Shown here: positions 1-12,645 of the stretch, piece after piece
Layout: each line of letters starts with the position of its first letter
Position numbering within the stretch: the first letter of the stretch is position 1
Assembly: GCA_026075535.2 (NCBI GenBank)
Contig: AP026538.1
Location: 9,858,001-9,922,000 of the forward strand
Direction of reading: 5' to 3'
DNA: 64,000 nucleotides
From: Tricholoma matsutake
Taxonomy: Eukaryota > Basidiomycota > Agaricomycetes > Agaricales > Tricholomataceae
Notes under the pieces: generated by a model
Database searches by the model: none
Seen by the model: only the letters and a program-made list of their open reading frames with translations
Told to the model about the DNA's origin: nothing
Translations under genes and position numbers: made by a program

Positions 1-3000
1 AATTGCTTGTCAATATAACAAACGATGCTCAAGTCTCCTATTGCGATGAGCCCCTACAATCTTTAACCCTCTTGTTCAATATCTACAGCTTGCTTTCCTC
101 CAGTATTCCCCACCATGTCCATGTCTCCACAAGAATCTCGACACTCTCTGATGTTTCCTGGAATACCATATGAGGGTCTTCGACATTCCAATTGGTGTCA
201 ACATCATTCAATTGAAGGCAGGTGATTAAGGACAGAATCGAATGTACCTCCATGACACAAATCCTGACAGGCTGGAGCTTTGCAAGGTTGTTTTCCTTGA
301 TACCAATGGCATGTGTCACCTTCTGACTTTCTCTTTCACTTCAATGTGATAATTCCTATTGATCCAGATGATAAGTCTCGCACAGCGATTAGCAGGCCCA
401 TGGGTAATATCACCACATATTTGAGAGAGTTGAGTTCTGAAGAAAAAAAGTGGGCGTAGCTATTTTCCTGAACCGCATTCCAAAAAGACAATCTTCATAT
501 TGCTTGTTCAGTGCCCTGGGATTGTACCTGTCTAGTCCAAATGGTGAGTACTTCTGGCATCATTGTTCATGTATGAGCAGAAACTGAACGATATAGTTGA
601 ACTTGCCTCAATTTTCACATCTTTTTTTGACTGTCCGACCTCATTGCATCTGCTTTCCACCGCTGTCTCTTTCTCAACCTCTCAGAAATGCTTACGTCCT
701 GGGAACAGAAGAGGATAGCCAGGCAGCGAAGCACAAGGAGATCGATGGGGAATGCGCCTGTTGTGTCGCTATCCCACAAAGGCAATCAAAGCCATTGCCA
801 GATAATCTACACTTGTCCAATCCCCTCAACATTTCCAACACTTCCCTTATCCCTTCCTTGCTCCCAATGCCATCCCACTGCTTTTGATTGAAAGAAGGAA
901 ATCAACTTCGTTGTTTGAATATATATATATGGCGGAGGTCTCTGTTTCACGAAACTGCAATGGCTTATGTAATCAAGAGGCAGGCAATTTTTTCATCTCT
1001 GCATCTGAAAAGCCTATACTAGTACTTAAATGTATGGGCAACGTCTGGTTCAGGGGGAAATCACCATCATCTACTTGCTGCCTTGCTTGCTTGCCCTTGT
1101 GTATCACCTCATTTGCAAGGGGAAAAAACATGTTCGTCTTCTATATTCCACATTATGCACTTACCCTTTCTTTCTGAACCCCCCTGGCAAAAATGGTATA
1201 AGGCGATTTTGGACCCTGCATTTTTCAACTTGTTGCGTTCTTCATAAATACAAACTCAGGGTCAGGGTCAGGGTCAGCTGATCTATGGAACCATAGGAGA
1301 TGAACCTCCCCCCCCCCACACACACACGATGTCGATGCATTGACGCATTGATTAGATTTTTTTATTGTCAGAACATCGGGATCTCTACATTCATTTGTGT
1401 CGACTGAGCGAACACTTTGGAGATCATTAGGGGAGGGAATGTAATGATAAGGCAGAAGGATGAAACAGGGTTTAGGCACGGCAACATGCTGGCTTGACCA
1501 CCTTGAGGGGTTCAACTATCCCCCCACTTGTGCTATGTAGTACATATTTAGTGCTTCAGCTAATGGAAAAATAAAGCTGATAGGAAGTAAAGTTGGAATT
1601 TTTTTGGTTTTTTTTTCTTTTGGATATTTGTGAGGGATGGAGCAGGGTTTACACACACTGAATTGATGTACCTTTCACATTATTCCACACAGTACATGCC
1701 CTGTACTAGGATGAAACTGATCTAGTGGGTTTTATCTGTTATCCTGGCATCTCCCATTCAAATTCCACAGTTGTCAGCTGAACAAACTTGAAACGGTGCC
1801 ACAATGGGGTCAAATATCTCACTAGGCAGAATCCCACTTCAAGTTCTGCTATGTTGGCTGCCTTTTTTTTTTTTTCAAACCAGCTTTGACGAACTAAAAC
1901 ATTTTTGGATATGGAACATTAAGCCCTGATCTGCGTAAGTAATCTCGGCCCTCGGCCCTCAGGCTCGTAGGTCGATACATCTCAGTAGCAGCAGCAAAAC
2001 TTCAAGAATCACCTACTAGGTTCCGACGTTCTGTTGAGCAAGGGAAAAATGTGACATGCCATACATGTAATGCACCCTTGTTAATATTTGTCAAAATAGG
2101 CCTGGGTACTTATCTCAACATCATGGCTGCCAGGCATGTGTCCGGCTGTTTAGAATTGATGACCCAAAATATTGTACAATTGTATGCCAGTGCATTTGCA
2201 GCACTTTTATGTCGAACACCAAACACCGATTGAAGGGAATTGGATGTTTTTTACGTGTGGAAATTGGCCCTTTTTGAAAACGATGGCATGTCAATGCTGC
2301 CAAACGATTTGGAATGAAATGTAGAGTTTCTGATCATTGCCACTTCCCTCCGTTCTCCAGGATGTATCGATGGTTATCAGCGTGCCAGTAGGTATACTAA
2401 AAATAATAACAGAAAAAACAAAAAATAGGTTTTAGCTGTTGACTCAGAGTCACCTCCCATTGCCATTGTTCAAGGCGCAGCTTCAAGTTCTTTCTTTGGC
2501 AGAAACAATTTTTTTTGCACTACAGTTACTTAGTACGTACGTACATTGCCAGTGACCAATGGGGTCTAGTATGTAATGGCTTTGTCAACCCTGCAAAATC
2601 TTTAAAAAAAAGTTGAATGCCAGTGCTCTATTTAGTATTGCGAGCTTGCTTCTGGCTAAACATCCCAGGACCCAGACTTGCAGTGCTCAGCGCAATGTGA
2701 CTGTTCACACAAAACCACCAACATCTTTATGAGTTTCCCCATTCGCTATGCGCTATGCACTATTGATTTCATGCCCAGGTTGGCTTGTGGACTCATGGGA
2801 GTGCATTTAACTGTTATTTCAATGGATCATTTGTATTCCAAGTCCTGGTCCAAGAAGGCCCTGGCACCATGTCCATCCAATCTTTTTACTAGTACGCTAT
2901 CCCATAACCATAAGCAAGCAATCAGATAAGGAATTCCATACTGGCACAAGGTTGTTGGTTGACGTGATGGTGGGATTGACTCGACCTCAGGCTGTGGGGG

Positions 3001-3012
3001 TTCAGCACTCAG
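1..3012. other. Gene-poor stretch, no recognisable gene
   Basis: I see no protein family, RNA gene or paired repeat here. Short open frames occur on both strands (for example 83-319 on minus), but none shows a motif, and stops are frequent in their neighbours. Small simple repeats are visible: GGGTCA units at about 1257-1276 and a C-run followed by a CA tract at about 1308-1328. An unrecognised, decayed mobile element could be hidden in it. Confidence 0.5.
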
Positions 3013-3408
3013 TAGGGTTGTTCATGGTTGGCATTTTTGGTTCATTTTCACTCATTTTTCAATCATTTTCTATTTCATTTTGATTCCATTTTTCTCAAGA
3101 ATGGAACTGAGAATGAATGTAAAATGAATGTAAAATGGAACCCCACCCTTGCTTTTGTAAAAAGGGAACCGAAAAATGATCATTTTTCATCTTTTTGGCA
3201 CTGTGCCTGGCGAGAAAAATGCATTTTTGCTCCATTTTTCTAAAATTTCCTTCCCAGGGTGTTCACAGTAACCATTTTTCATGTCATTTTCCATTTCATT
3301 TTTCATTCCCTTTTGTTTGTTCCTCTGCCAAATACACGAAAATGAGCCGAAAATGAGTTTGAAAATGAGCTGAAAATGGCCCAAGAATGGCTACTGTGAA
3401 CAACCCTA
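3013..3408. mobile_element. hAT-type MITE (TAGGGTTGTTCA family)
   Basis: The element begins TAGGGTTGTTCA and ends TGTGAACAACCCTA, a terminal inverted repeat. The inside is rich in CATTTTC/GAAAATG words that pair between the two halves. The 8 bp outside the left end (gcactcag) and outside the right end (gtgtttag) differ at four positions, all transitions, so they look like a decayed 8-bp target duplication as made by hAT transposases. There is no coding capacity. A partial relative begins at 42990. Confidence 0.7.
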
Positions 3409-4106
3409 GTGTTTAGTGTTCATTTCAACATTTGTCTGGGTAGACAAACAAAAAAACAAAAAAGGAAACCCGTCACGGAGGAGATGTCTGAGAACCTAAA
3501 AAGTAGTCAAAAAGAGCGGCTCCTATCTGCCAGTGGCCATTGGCGATAAAGGTATATTCACCCTGAATATTCTGTATAGAAATGGTTAATTCAAGACTTG
3601 CTTCTGCCCTCAGGCTTGGCATTCAGTGGCAGTAGTTTTGTCAGGTACTCTAGATTATATGGTATACCTGCCCATTGAATTCTCTGAGATTACAAGTCCA
3701 AGATACGACTTGGGACAATCCAAATGAAAATTTAAGTGAGGCAGCTCCTCGGCAGAAATTGGAGTTTATAATTTTGGTGGGGAGATGTGGAGATGGGCTT
3801 ACATTTTGAAGTCAGCCTACTACATATTTCAAATCCAGCGGGTTTAACCGACACGCGGATTTTGAGCAAAAAAGGTAATCATCACATTCAGACTTACAAC
3901 TTCACTTACTATACAACATAATGCCCACAATGCCACCATGACTTATGACACCTTGTCTCAGACTTGGTACCAGGTTAAGCCTGAGGTCTCGACTTGATCC
4001 ATATGAGACAGCAATTAAGTTTGGACTTTTGTTTTAGTGATAATGTTTGGAGTCAAAATGTTCTCTGTGTATGGCATCATTATAGTGCCATCTTGACACA
4101 TCAAGA
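3409..4106. other. Intergenic, nothing recognised
   Basis: Apart from the right target-site copy of the preceding MITE (3409-3416), I see no gene or repeat that I can name here. Confidence 0.4.
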
Positions 4107-4864
4107 TGTTGAGAATCACACCATGAGCTCAATGCATCACTTTGATGTGTATGCTATAATTAGCACACATCACTTTGATGCATATGCTATAATTAGCACA
4201 TCCCTTTGATGCTCGTGTTTGGGAACATTCACACACACCTTTGTGAACAGTTTCTTTGTCTCACAGGATACATATATATATCATATAGACACCTCAGTCA
4301 CTTATACCAAGGACTGTTGAGATCTACACCATGAATACACCCTTTGATGCGGCATGCTAATTATAGCATACAAAATGATGCATATTTCCCCTTGTCCATA
4401 TTCCTTTCTAATAGTCTCTTTATCATCTCTTCCATTGTTATACTCATGGTATATATATATTTGACCAGATAGCATAGACACCTCAGTCTGTTATACACAG
4501 ACTGAGGTGAGTAGATTCACTAGCACTCACTTTGATCAGATTACTTACTGTACTATTTATAGCTTATTTGTGTATTATCTAGGTATGAATATATAGTCCA
4601 TGATACATAGACTGAGCTTATTCATGTATTATCTAGGTTGGATTTCTATAGGTTATGGGCCACTTCTGTCATGTGTGGTGATGATAGATATCTTGCCTAG
4701 CCACTCGACTGCTCTGTGCCTTGTTGCATGTTTCTTCAATCAATTGTTTGATCAATATCTTATCAGCATGCATCGTACCATGCATGTTAGATCCCTTTGT
4801 GCCCTGCTTGAGTCAAACCTCCCTCTCACCTACCCTCTTGTTTTTGCCTTTTTTGCTTCCCAAA
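4107..4864 (+). repeat. LTR-like remnants upstream of a copia gag
   Basis: TGTTGAGA followed by a tract containing CACACCATGA, a TTTGATG word and a TATATATAT/GACACCTCAGTC tract starts at 4107. A diverged version of the same order of words starts again at 4315. Both lie directly upstream of the copia-type gag at 4865, so they are probably diverged tandem pieces of that element's 5' LTR and leader. The 3' boundary is unclear and no matching 3' LTR lies in the window. Confidence 0.4.
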
Positions 4865-5697
4865 ATGACTGCACCCACCGAACCTCACCCCCCATCCATT
4901 TCCCTTATATGGCTTTCCACTCAATACTCTGGGGACAAGCTCGATAAACTTAAATCCAACTACAAAGAATGGAAGGAGGATATCAGCATCACTTGTCCCT
5001 CAATGGACTTTTCGAATATGTCACTGGTGAAGTACCAGAGCCCACCTCTAATGAACCCTGTGCTCTATCTAATTGGAAGGCTAATTCCCACCTTGCATAT
5101 GCTTTCATTGCCTCCAGGGTAGCATCATATGAACACTCTTTCTTAGATTCTTTGAAATCTGTGAAGACAAACTGGGAGACCCTGCGGAACCATCATCAGA
5201 AGGAAGGAACAGTTAGGCAAGTCACTTTATTACAGCAAGCACTTGCTATCCAGTGCACACTGAATACACCCCTCCCCAAAATGGCTGAATGGATCTGCAT
5301 GCTTATTGAGGGTGCATTTGCTATGGGAGATATTACCTCTGACCTCTTATGCTGTATCGCACTTTGAATTCCCTCAGTTCACATTTTCCTCATGCATGTT
5401 CCATTATTTCCTGTGACATTGCTACATCCATGCTGTCTGCACCATACACATCCAAGAATATTTGCCTTTTTCTGGAAAGTGAACAGTCTGGTGAACAGTC
5501 TCTCCAGGACAATGACCGATGTGCCGATACTTCCCCTTCCCTTGCTCTAGCTGCAACCTCCAAATTGGCCAAGCCTTCTGGGAATACAATCTGCAGCAAC
5601 TGTAAATGTCCATGGCACACTAAAGAGTATTGTACCTCAAAAGGCAGCGGTATGGATGGAAGTACAATTGAGGAATTGAAAGCGGTGAGGAAGCAGG
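4865..5697 (+). pseudogene. Ty1/copia-type gag remnant
   Basis: The start at 4865 opens with MTAPTEP and a segment WLSTQYSGDKLDKLKSNYKEW that resembles the N-terminal gag (UBN2-like) region of copia elements in mushrooms. The reading passes through three frames: the second holds LAYAFIASRVASYE and VKTNWETLRNHH, the third holds a CCHC zinc knuckle CSNCKCPWHTKEYC at about 5599-5640, followed by GSGMDGSTIEELKA, which is usual just after the copia knuckle. Two frameshifts (about 4985-5000 and 5340) break the gene. It stops exactly where the LTR of element B begins at 5698; integrase, RT and RNase H are absent. Gag would package element RNA in cytoplasmic particles. Family assignment is from motif recognition only. 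Confidence 0.7.
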
Positions 5698-6099
5698 TGT
5701 TAGGAAACCACCCCATTACCTAATAAAATTTCATTTTTATTTTATTATGTTGAATTATGCTACATGATGCCAAATGGCGCTACACTTTGATAGCGTGAGA
5801 GTTTTATTTCACACACATCAATATGTACATGCATGTATGAGCACGTCGGTAACAACAATGTACAATATATGTAACATAGTATATAAACCTTAAATATACA
5901 CCTAGGAGACCCCAGTTGTGTTCTCTTAGGTATTCCACCTATGCTTTTGGTGTGAAAGGCCTTTGTCAACAAACTCACCTATTAATAACCCCTCGCATCA
6001 AAACCATCAATTCCCCCATCATGAGCGCAGATCCCACCCCCTTCTTGTGGAGAGAACCCGCATGGTCTTAGCTAGCAGATAGTGGGTGTCACCCTAACA
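5698..6099 (+). repeat. 5' LTR of element B
   Basis: 402 bp from TGTTAGG to CCTAACA. It matches 12646-13047 over its whole length without gaps, with about 34 substitutions. It is inserted at the end of the copia gag. The sequence directly after it (gaagaacacaac) does not look like a tRNA-type primer site, so B may use another priming mode, such as the self-priming known for Tf1-like elements; that is only a guess. Confidence 0.92.
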
Positions 6100-6578
6100 G
6101 AAGAACACAACTTCCCATATCAGTGCACCTTCTCTTACTTGCACATACGTCATTGTTTCACCGTGCCACATCTGATTACTCACCCTTTTGGCACGAGCTG
6201 GAAGTACTTGTATATATGTAATCTACCTTTTCTTTTGTAAGCGGATGCCAGGCCTCGCCTTACATTGCGACCGCCAGTGATCGAGAGGCAGCACTCGTCA
6301 TTAGGACAGCTGCAACCAGACAACCGATTGGATCTGGTTTAGTTATGATTTACATTACTCTATTCGGATGACTATTTTAGTTACAAGCCAAATTCAGTGA
6401 TATCTCCGAGATCAGGCACTGTTGGGAGAGTTGTTGATCCGAAGTGTCAAATTAGGCGCCCGACGAACGACAAATGATTGACGAACCGTATCACGTGACC
6501 CATAGACGTTTGGAGAGGTCTTGAAATTTTTTTTTTTTTGAATTGTCGAAGAAGTGATTCATCACAGATTCTACAATT

Positions 6579-7660
6579 ATGTCCAAACCTTCAACTTCTA
6601 ATCCTGGTCCTAATCCTGTTCCCACCCCAGTGCTAGAGGCAAAAATTGATGCACTTACAGCACAAATGTTGCAGTTAGTGCCAGTATTGGCAGCATCACA
6701 GCCCAGACAAGCAGAAGTACAGCCAGAGACGATAGGAGAAAGAGATGATGAGGTGGAGTGGATATTGGAGGAGGATGAGACAGTGGAGAAATCTGGAAAT
6801 GGAAAAGTGCGCTTACCTAAGTACACGCCCCCACAAATCTTTGACAGTACCATGGAGAATACAAAATCCTTCATCAGCTCTATAGTATTGTACATCCATG
6901 GGAGGAAGCCAGAGTTTCATACAGCTGAGTCTAGGATTATGTTTGCTCTCTCATATATTCAGGGGGGGAAAGCACAGTTCTGGAGAAACGAGGCTATTAA
7001 TCAGATTGCCGCGGGAAATAAACCATTTGCAAGCTTCGAGGAATTTTTGGAGAGATTGGAGGCACAGTTTGGAGACCCTAATCCAAAGGCGACAGCCAAT
7101 GCTAAATTAAAGACCATGCGCCAAGGTTCCCTAACGGCAGATGAATTTATTTTGTAGTTCAAGGCAGAAGCTTTGCAAATGGATATGGGAGAAGCCATGT
7201 TGGTAGAATTTTTGAAAGCAGGATTAAATCCCTCTTTATTCAAGTCTATCTACCGACTACCTTCTATGCCAGAGAAGTTGGACGAGTGGTATAATTGGGC
7301 AATGCGCCTTGATCAGCAATATCAGCAGGAACAGGCAGAGTCAAAGTTGATGTACAGAAGTAGTAAATTTGAAAAGTCATCTGGAGGAAAGTCCGAGAAA
7401 GGAAAGGCGCCTCAGGTACAAGCTCCGAGGGCACAGCCACTGGCCATGGCAGTGACACCTATGGCTACAGAGTCAGTAGCACCAGCAGAGGCAATGGAGG
7501 TTGATCAAGCAGGGAGATGAGCCCCACTTAAATGTTTTAACTGCGGGCAGTTAGGACATATTCCCAGGAATTGTAGGCAGAAAAGAAAGATTAGGGAAGC
7601 TACAATCGAGGAAGTGAAGCCGGAGGAAGGCAGGCAGAAGAATTTTCTGGAAGGTTCCCA
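6579..7660 (+). pseudogene. Gag of element B (broken)
   Basis: The frame opens at MSKPSTSNPG and carries a capsid-like region (SFISSIVLYIHGRKPEF, FWRNEAINQI, FEEFLERLEAQFGDPN) typical of Ty3/gypsy gag, then a linker rich in K, A and P, then a CCHC zinc knuckle CFNCGQLGHIPRNC at about 7533-7574. A TAG at 7155-7157 (before FKAEALQM, where Gln CAG is likely) and a TGA at 7518-7520 (before the knuckle, where Arg CGA is likely) interrupt it in the same frame, so both stops fit a single C-to-T change. Gag assembles the particle and binds element RNA through the knuckle. It sits directly upstream of the pol remnant. Confidence 0.85.
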
Positions 7661-7739
7661 GTGAAGGTTTCCCCATTGGTGACCCAGAATCATTACAATG
7701 TATTAGTATCCAAGGAAACTCAGAGTAAATCAGAAAAGG

Positions 7740-10700
7740 AAATCAAGGAGGAGTACAACTGTTGGAAATCACATGACCAAGAAAATTGCCGAGCACTATT
7801 TCCAAAAACCCCTAAATTCTTTATTCGCTCTGTGTGAATAGAACCCAAAATCACCTTGACTGTGGGACTGAAGACAGTGGACATGCATGCAGCGATTGAT
7901 GTGGAAGCATTGCTTAATAGTGGTGCTACAGGATTATTCATTAATCAGTCCTTAATTACCAGAAACAGTATTAACACATGCAAGCTGGCGCAACCTATAA
8001 TGGTGTACAATATTGACAGAACAGTCAATTGTGGAGGAACTATCAAGGAGGAGGTGACTATGGTACTAAGCATCAGGAGCAAGCTGTATTTGAAGTGTGC
8101 GATTGTGGGAAAACCAATCTAATAATAGGATGTCCATGGTTATGGAAGCATAATCCTGAAATTGATTGGAAAACTGGGAAAGTACAAATGACTTGTTGTC
8201 CTAAAGAATGTAATGTGTATGGAAGGATGATGAAGAAGGAAAAAAGGAAAAAGAGAGAGACAGAACATCCAAGGAAGTATTCTGTTACTATGGAGGAAGT
8301 GGAGGATGAGGAAATGCCAAATGGGGAAGTTCCACTCATGCTTGAGAAAGAAGAGCAGAAGCAAACCTTTAGAGCAATTTGTGGAGGACAGTCATGGGAC
8401 AAGAATATCGTGAAGGTGGAGAAGCCGGTGGAGGAGTGGGTGCCAAAAGTGTATCATGAATATCTGTCAGTGTTCCAGAAGAAGGAGTCTGAGCAAATGC
8501 CAGTGTGGAAGCCATGGGATCATGCAATTGAGATGAAGCCAGGGTTTGTGCTGAAGAAGTCGAAGGTATATCCATTATCTCCAATGGAACAAGAAGAAGT
8601 GGATGCATTCCTGAAGGAGCAATTGTGCAAAGGATACATACGACCTTCGAAATCACTGCAGACATCACCAATATTCTTTGTGCCAAAGAAAGACCAAAGG
8701 AAGAGGATGTGTACAGATTATAGGTACCTGAATGAGTGGACAGTGAAGAATGCATACCCCCTGCCATTGATCTCAGAAATAATTGACAAGGTGGGAAAAG
8801 CCAAAGTCTTTCCAAAATTGGATTTATGATGGGGATACAATAATGTATGAATAAAGAAAGGAGATGAGTGGAAGGCTGTATTTGCCATGCATCGAGGATC
8901 CTTCAAGCTGCTTGTCATGTTTTTTGGGATGACTAATAGTCCCCCAACCTTTCAAAATATGATGAATAACATTTTCAACAATGTCATAGACAAAGGCATG
9001 GTAATAATATTTATTGACGACATTCTGATATTTACGGAGGATGAAGAGAATCATGAGGCAATAGTGCAGGAGGTGTTATGGAGGTTGGCAGAGAATGATC
9101 TATTTTTAAAACCGGAGAAGTGTGTGTTTGGGGCAAGCGAGATCGAGTTCCTAGGATTATTGATCGGCCCTGACGGGATCAAAATGGATCTAATCAAGGT
9201 ACAGGCAATCACAGATTGGCCTGCACCCAGTGTCAAGGAGGTTCAAGCCTTCTTGGGACTCACAAATTACTATTGTCGCTTTGTGCACAATTTTTCTAAA
9301 ATTGCCACACCCTTACATAACCTTACGTGAAAGGGAGTAGTGTGGAGGTGGGGAGAGCAGCAGCAGACAGCATTTGAGGAGTTGAAAAGGAAGTTTGTAG
9401 AGGGACCAATATTAGCCCCAGTGGATTTCACACGCCCTTTACGAGTGGAATCCGATGCATCCGACTTTGCTACTGGAGCGGTATTATCAATGCTGTGCAA
9501 AGATGACAAATGGCATCCTTGTGCATATTTGTCCTGAGGGTTGAATGATGTAGAGAGGAATTATGATGTACATGACAAAGAGATGTTGGGAATAATATGA
9601 GTGTTGGAGGCATGGAGGCATTATTTGGAGGGATGTACACATCAGATTGAGATCTGGATGGATCATCAAAATCTGCAATACTTCATGTCCGCTACAAAGC
9701 TTAATCGCTGGCAAGCGCATTGGGCACTATTCCTATCATGTTTCAATTTTCACTTGGTCCACAAAGCGGGAAGCTTAATGAGGAAAGCAGATGCATTATC
9801 CAGACGTATTGATCATAAAAGGGGGGTAGAGGAGGACAATAAAAATGTTACCTTACTCAACTTTTGCATTTGCGCTATGTGTCAAGGGCATCTATTAATA
9901 GATAGCTTGGAAATGGAAATGTTGTCTAAAATTAGACAATGTTTAGAAATGGACAATGAAGTAGTGGAAGCCATGAAAGCTCTGAAGGCAGAGAAGAAAG
10001 GTAATATTAGAGGAGATGAATGGGCTGAGGAACAAGGGTTGGTGTTGTTTCAAGGAAAAGTGTATGTACCAAAGGATCAGGATTTGCGAAGGGAGATCAT
10101 CCAGTTACATCATAATATGCTGACTGCCAGACACCCAGGAAGATGGAAGACATTGGAATTAGTAATGAGAAATTATTGGTGGCCCAGAATTTCAAAGTAT
10201 GTGTTGGGGTATGTGGATAGATGTGATACGTGCATGAGGGGGAAGAAATTTCCAGAGAAACCTGCAGGAAAATTAATGCCATACCCTATACCTAAAGCAC
10301 TGTGGTGAGATATATCTGTGGATTTTATTACTGGATTACCCAAAGCTCAAGGGTACGATGCAATATTCATAGTATGTGACCGCTTCACAAAGGAGGTCCA
10401 TATTATTCCTACTACTACAGAAACCTCATCATTGGGCTTGGCGTGCCTCTATCTAAATCAGGTATAGCAGTTACATGGGTTACCTGATACTGTTATCTCC
10501 GATCGTGGACCACAATTTGCTTCCGCGTTTATGTGAGAACTGAACAACATATTGGGGATTCATGCTAAATTATCTACAGCATATCACCTGCAGACTGATG
10601 GGCAGACATAGAGAATGAACCAGGAGTTGGAGCAGTACCTACGTATGTTTGTCAACTACCAACAAACCAACTGGCCCAAATGGCTGGCAATTGCCGAATT

Positions 10701-12633
10701 TTCCCACAATAACAAATTCCATTCGGCTACTCGTATGTCACCCTTTTTTGCAAATTATGGATAGCATCCTTGCATGGGAGTAGAACCCAGAAGGGAAGTC
10801 AAAGTACAGTTGGTAGAAGACTTTGTATCTAAGATGCAAAAGGTACAAGAGGAAGCAGAGGCAGCATTGAAGAAAGCATGTGATGACATGATGCAACACG
10901 CAGATTGGACTCGAGCATGCTGATAATACTCAACCCAGGAAAACCACCTAAACTGCCGATGAGGCAATTGATGATATTTGTGACGAGTCAGAGGAAGGTT
11001 GCAAGTTGTTCCAAATGTTTGTGGCCCAACCAATGGAAATATGACCAGTTGGTACTAGTTGTGAAGGTAGTGTTATGAGAGACGAAGGCATTCCGTGCAG
11101 TCCAATCAAGTATCGATCGACGAGATCAACGGTGAATGAGTTTATCATCGATGGTCGATATGTGAATTCTGGGGACCTTTTGATAGGTCGATAGTATACG
11201 AAGGGTGTGGCAAATGGCTATGAAGTGTTGGAAGGGTTACTAGAGCTAATGACGAGAGGATCGAGGGAGGATTGAGGATGCAACAATCGCAGAGGTTTCT
11301 CATCAATCGAGAAAACCCATAGACTTAGATTGTTTTTAGAAAGTTGATTGGATGCTTAGAACTGTATACGAGATGATATGTGAAGATGATTTCTTGTTAT
11401 TTCCAAGTAGATACTACAGAGTTTTATATGTTTTAAAGAAACTTCCTAAAATGGAATGAGAAACATGTGTAGAACATGAGGCAAAAGATATGAGTTAAGG
11501 CACAAGGCCATAAAGGAGACTGGAATCCAAACAAGAAAGATATATATATCATATGATGAAAGAGTAATAAAAGGAAAGGACTAAAAGAGACTGTCCTTTG
11601 TGTATAAACTGCGCTAAGTCTTGCAATAATGCATCCCCCGGGTTCTGTGCACGATAGGGACTTGGAACGAGGCTGACCTATGATCAGCAAGGTTGAGCAT
11701 GAGTTGGAATACATCCTAGTGCATGGTCTTCCACCATTTAGATAATGAAGGTGGCGCCCAATGTCGCTCGTAGTTTCTTGATATTGATCGATGATGCTCG
11801 ACAATGGTCGACAATGCTTGATCGCGGTTGTGGCTGTTCGAAGTTGATCAGGGATGTTCGATGGTCATGTAGGGGGATCTTAGGGACTTTCAGGGTAGTC
11901 CTAAGGTTGTGCAATGTGGGCTCTTGATATGATTGATGTCGCTGGTGATGTTTCGACGCAGTCAATATGATATCGTGATCGATAGACTGGGTCGTGCTGC
12001 ATCTGGGATGTCATAGGAGTTAGCCCATGTGATTAGAATGATGCTAAAGTGGTGAATCGGTCCTTGAGCCAAGGAGACGACCTATCAGCGCGCTCCAGAG
12101 TACAAAGTTGGTGACTTGGTGTGGCTAAGTACCAAGGACCTGAATATTCCACAACCTTCGAGGAAACTCATGGAGAAACAAGTTGGCCTATATGCAATCT
12201 CTAAAGTGATCTCACCTAATGTGGTAGTGCTAAAATTACCCCGATCATTCAAGATTGATCCCGAGATTAATGTATCCCTCCTATGCCCTTACCGCCCACC
12301 CACTATTCCTGGCCAATAAACTACTCCACAACCTCCAATAATAGTAGAAGGTGCTCCAGAATATGTAGTTGAAGAAATTTTAGACTCACGACTTCGATGG
12401 AACAAATTGGAGTTCTTAATAAAGTGGAAAAACTATACTGACGAAAATAATTTGTGGGAGCCCGAAGAGAATTGTAAGCGAGCATGCAATGTGATCACCC
12501 AATTCTTTAAACATAATCCAAATGCTCCGCGTCACATTGCGAGAATGGTGTATGAGGGGATGAGATTCTGGCCTTACCAAAATTTCACAGAGGGGACAGA
12601 CACAATATTTTCTTGCCTGGAAGTCGAGGCATA
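7740..12633 (+). pseudogene. Pol of element B: protease-RT-RNaseH-integrase-chromodomain (broken)
   Basis: Order seen: aspartic protease with LNSGATGLF at about 7907 (the catalytic D of LDSGAT is N); a frameshift near 8030; RT with YPLSPMEQEEVDAFL, PLPLISEIIDK, LVMFFGMTNSP and FIDDILIF; RNase H with ESDASDFATGAVLS and EIWMDHQNLQYF; integrase HHCC and core with SDRGPQFAS and TAYHLQTDGQT; then, beyond a C-family LTR, the GPY/F-like region and a chromodomain with VEEILDSRLRWNK and LIKWKNYTDENNLWEPEE. About ten in-frame stops occur. Compared with element A most fall on Arg positions (for example LDL*WGYNNV*IK) and fit CGA to TGA. The protein would copy and integrate the element, with the chromodomain steering it to marked chromatin. 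It cannot be functional now. Confidence 0.92.
10918..12089 (+). repeat. Solo LTR of family C, copy 1 (inside B pol)
   Basis: It begins TGCTGATAATACTCAACCC and ends GACGACCTATCAGC, matching the copies at 15971-17091 (reverse) and 21802-22841; the best-preserved copy has TGTTGATGATACTC...CCTATCAACA, an LTR-like TG..CA end pair. The integrase/chromodomain reading of B continues on either side (..DWTRA before, RAPEYKVGD after), which shows where it landed. A degenerate 5-bp duplication is possible (GAGCA at 10913-10917, GCGCT at 12090-12094). No internal coding region accompanies it. It is rich in ATCGA words and contains a TATATATAT tract near 11541. Confidence 0.8.
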
Positions 12634-12645
12634 AAAGGGGGGTAA
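12631..12645 (+). other. Polypurine tract of element B
   Basis: ATAAAAGGGGGGTAA lies immediately before the 3' LTR start at 12646. This is the expected position and composition for plus-strand priming in reverse transcription. Confidence 0.7.

Noticed and set aside
83..319. 78-codon minus-strand open frame
   Set aside because: Reads plausibly but shows no known motif, and neighbouring sequence does not extend it; kept only as a note.
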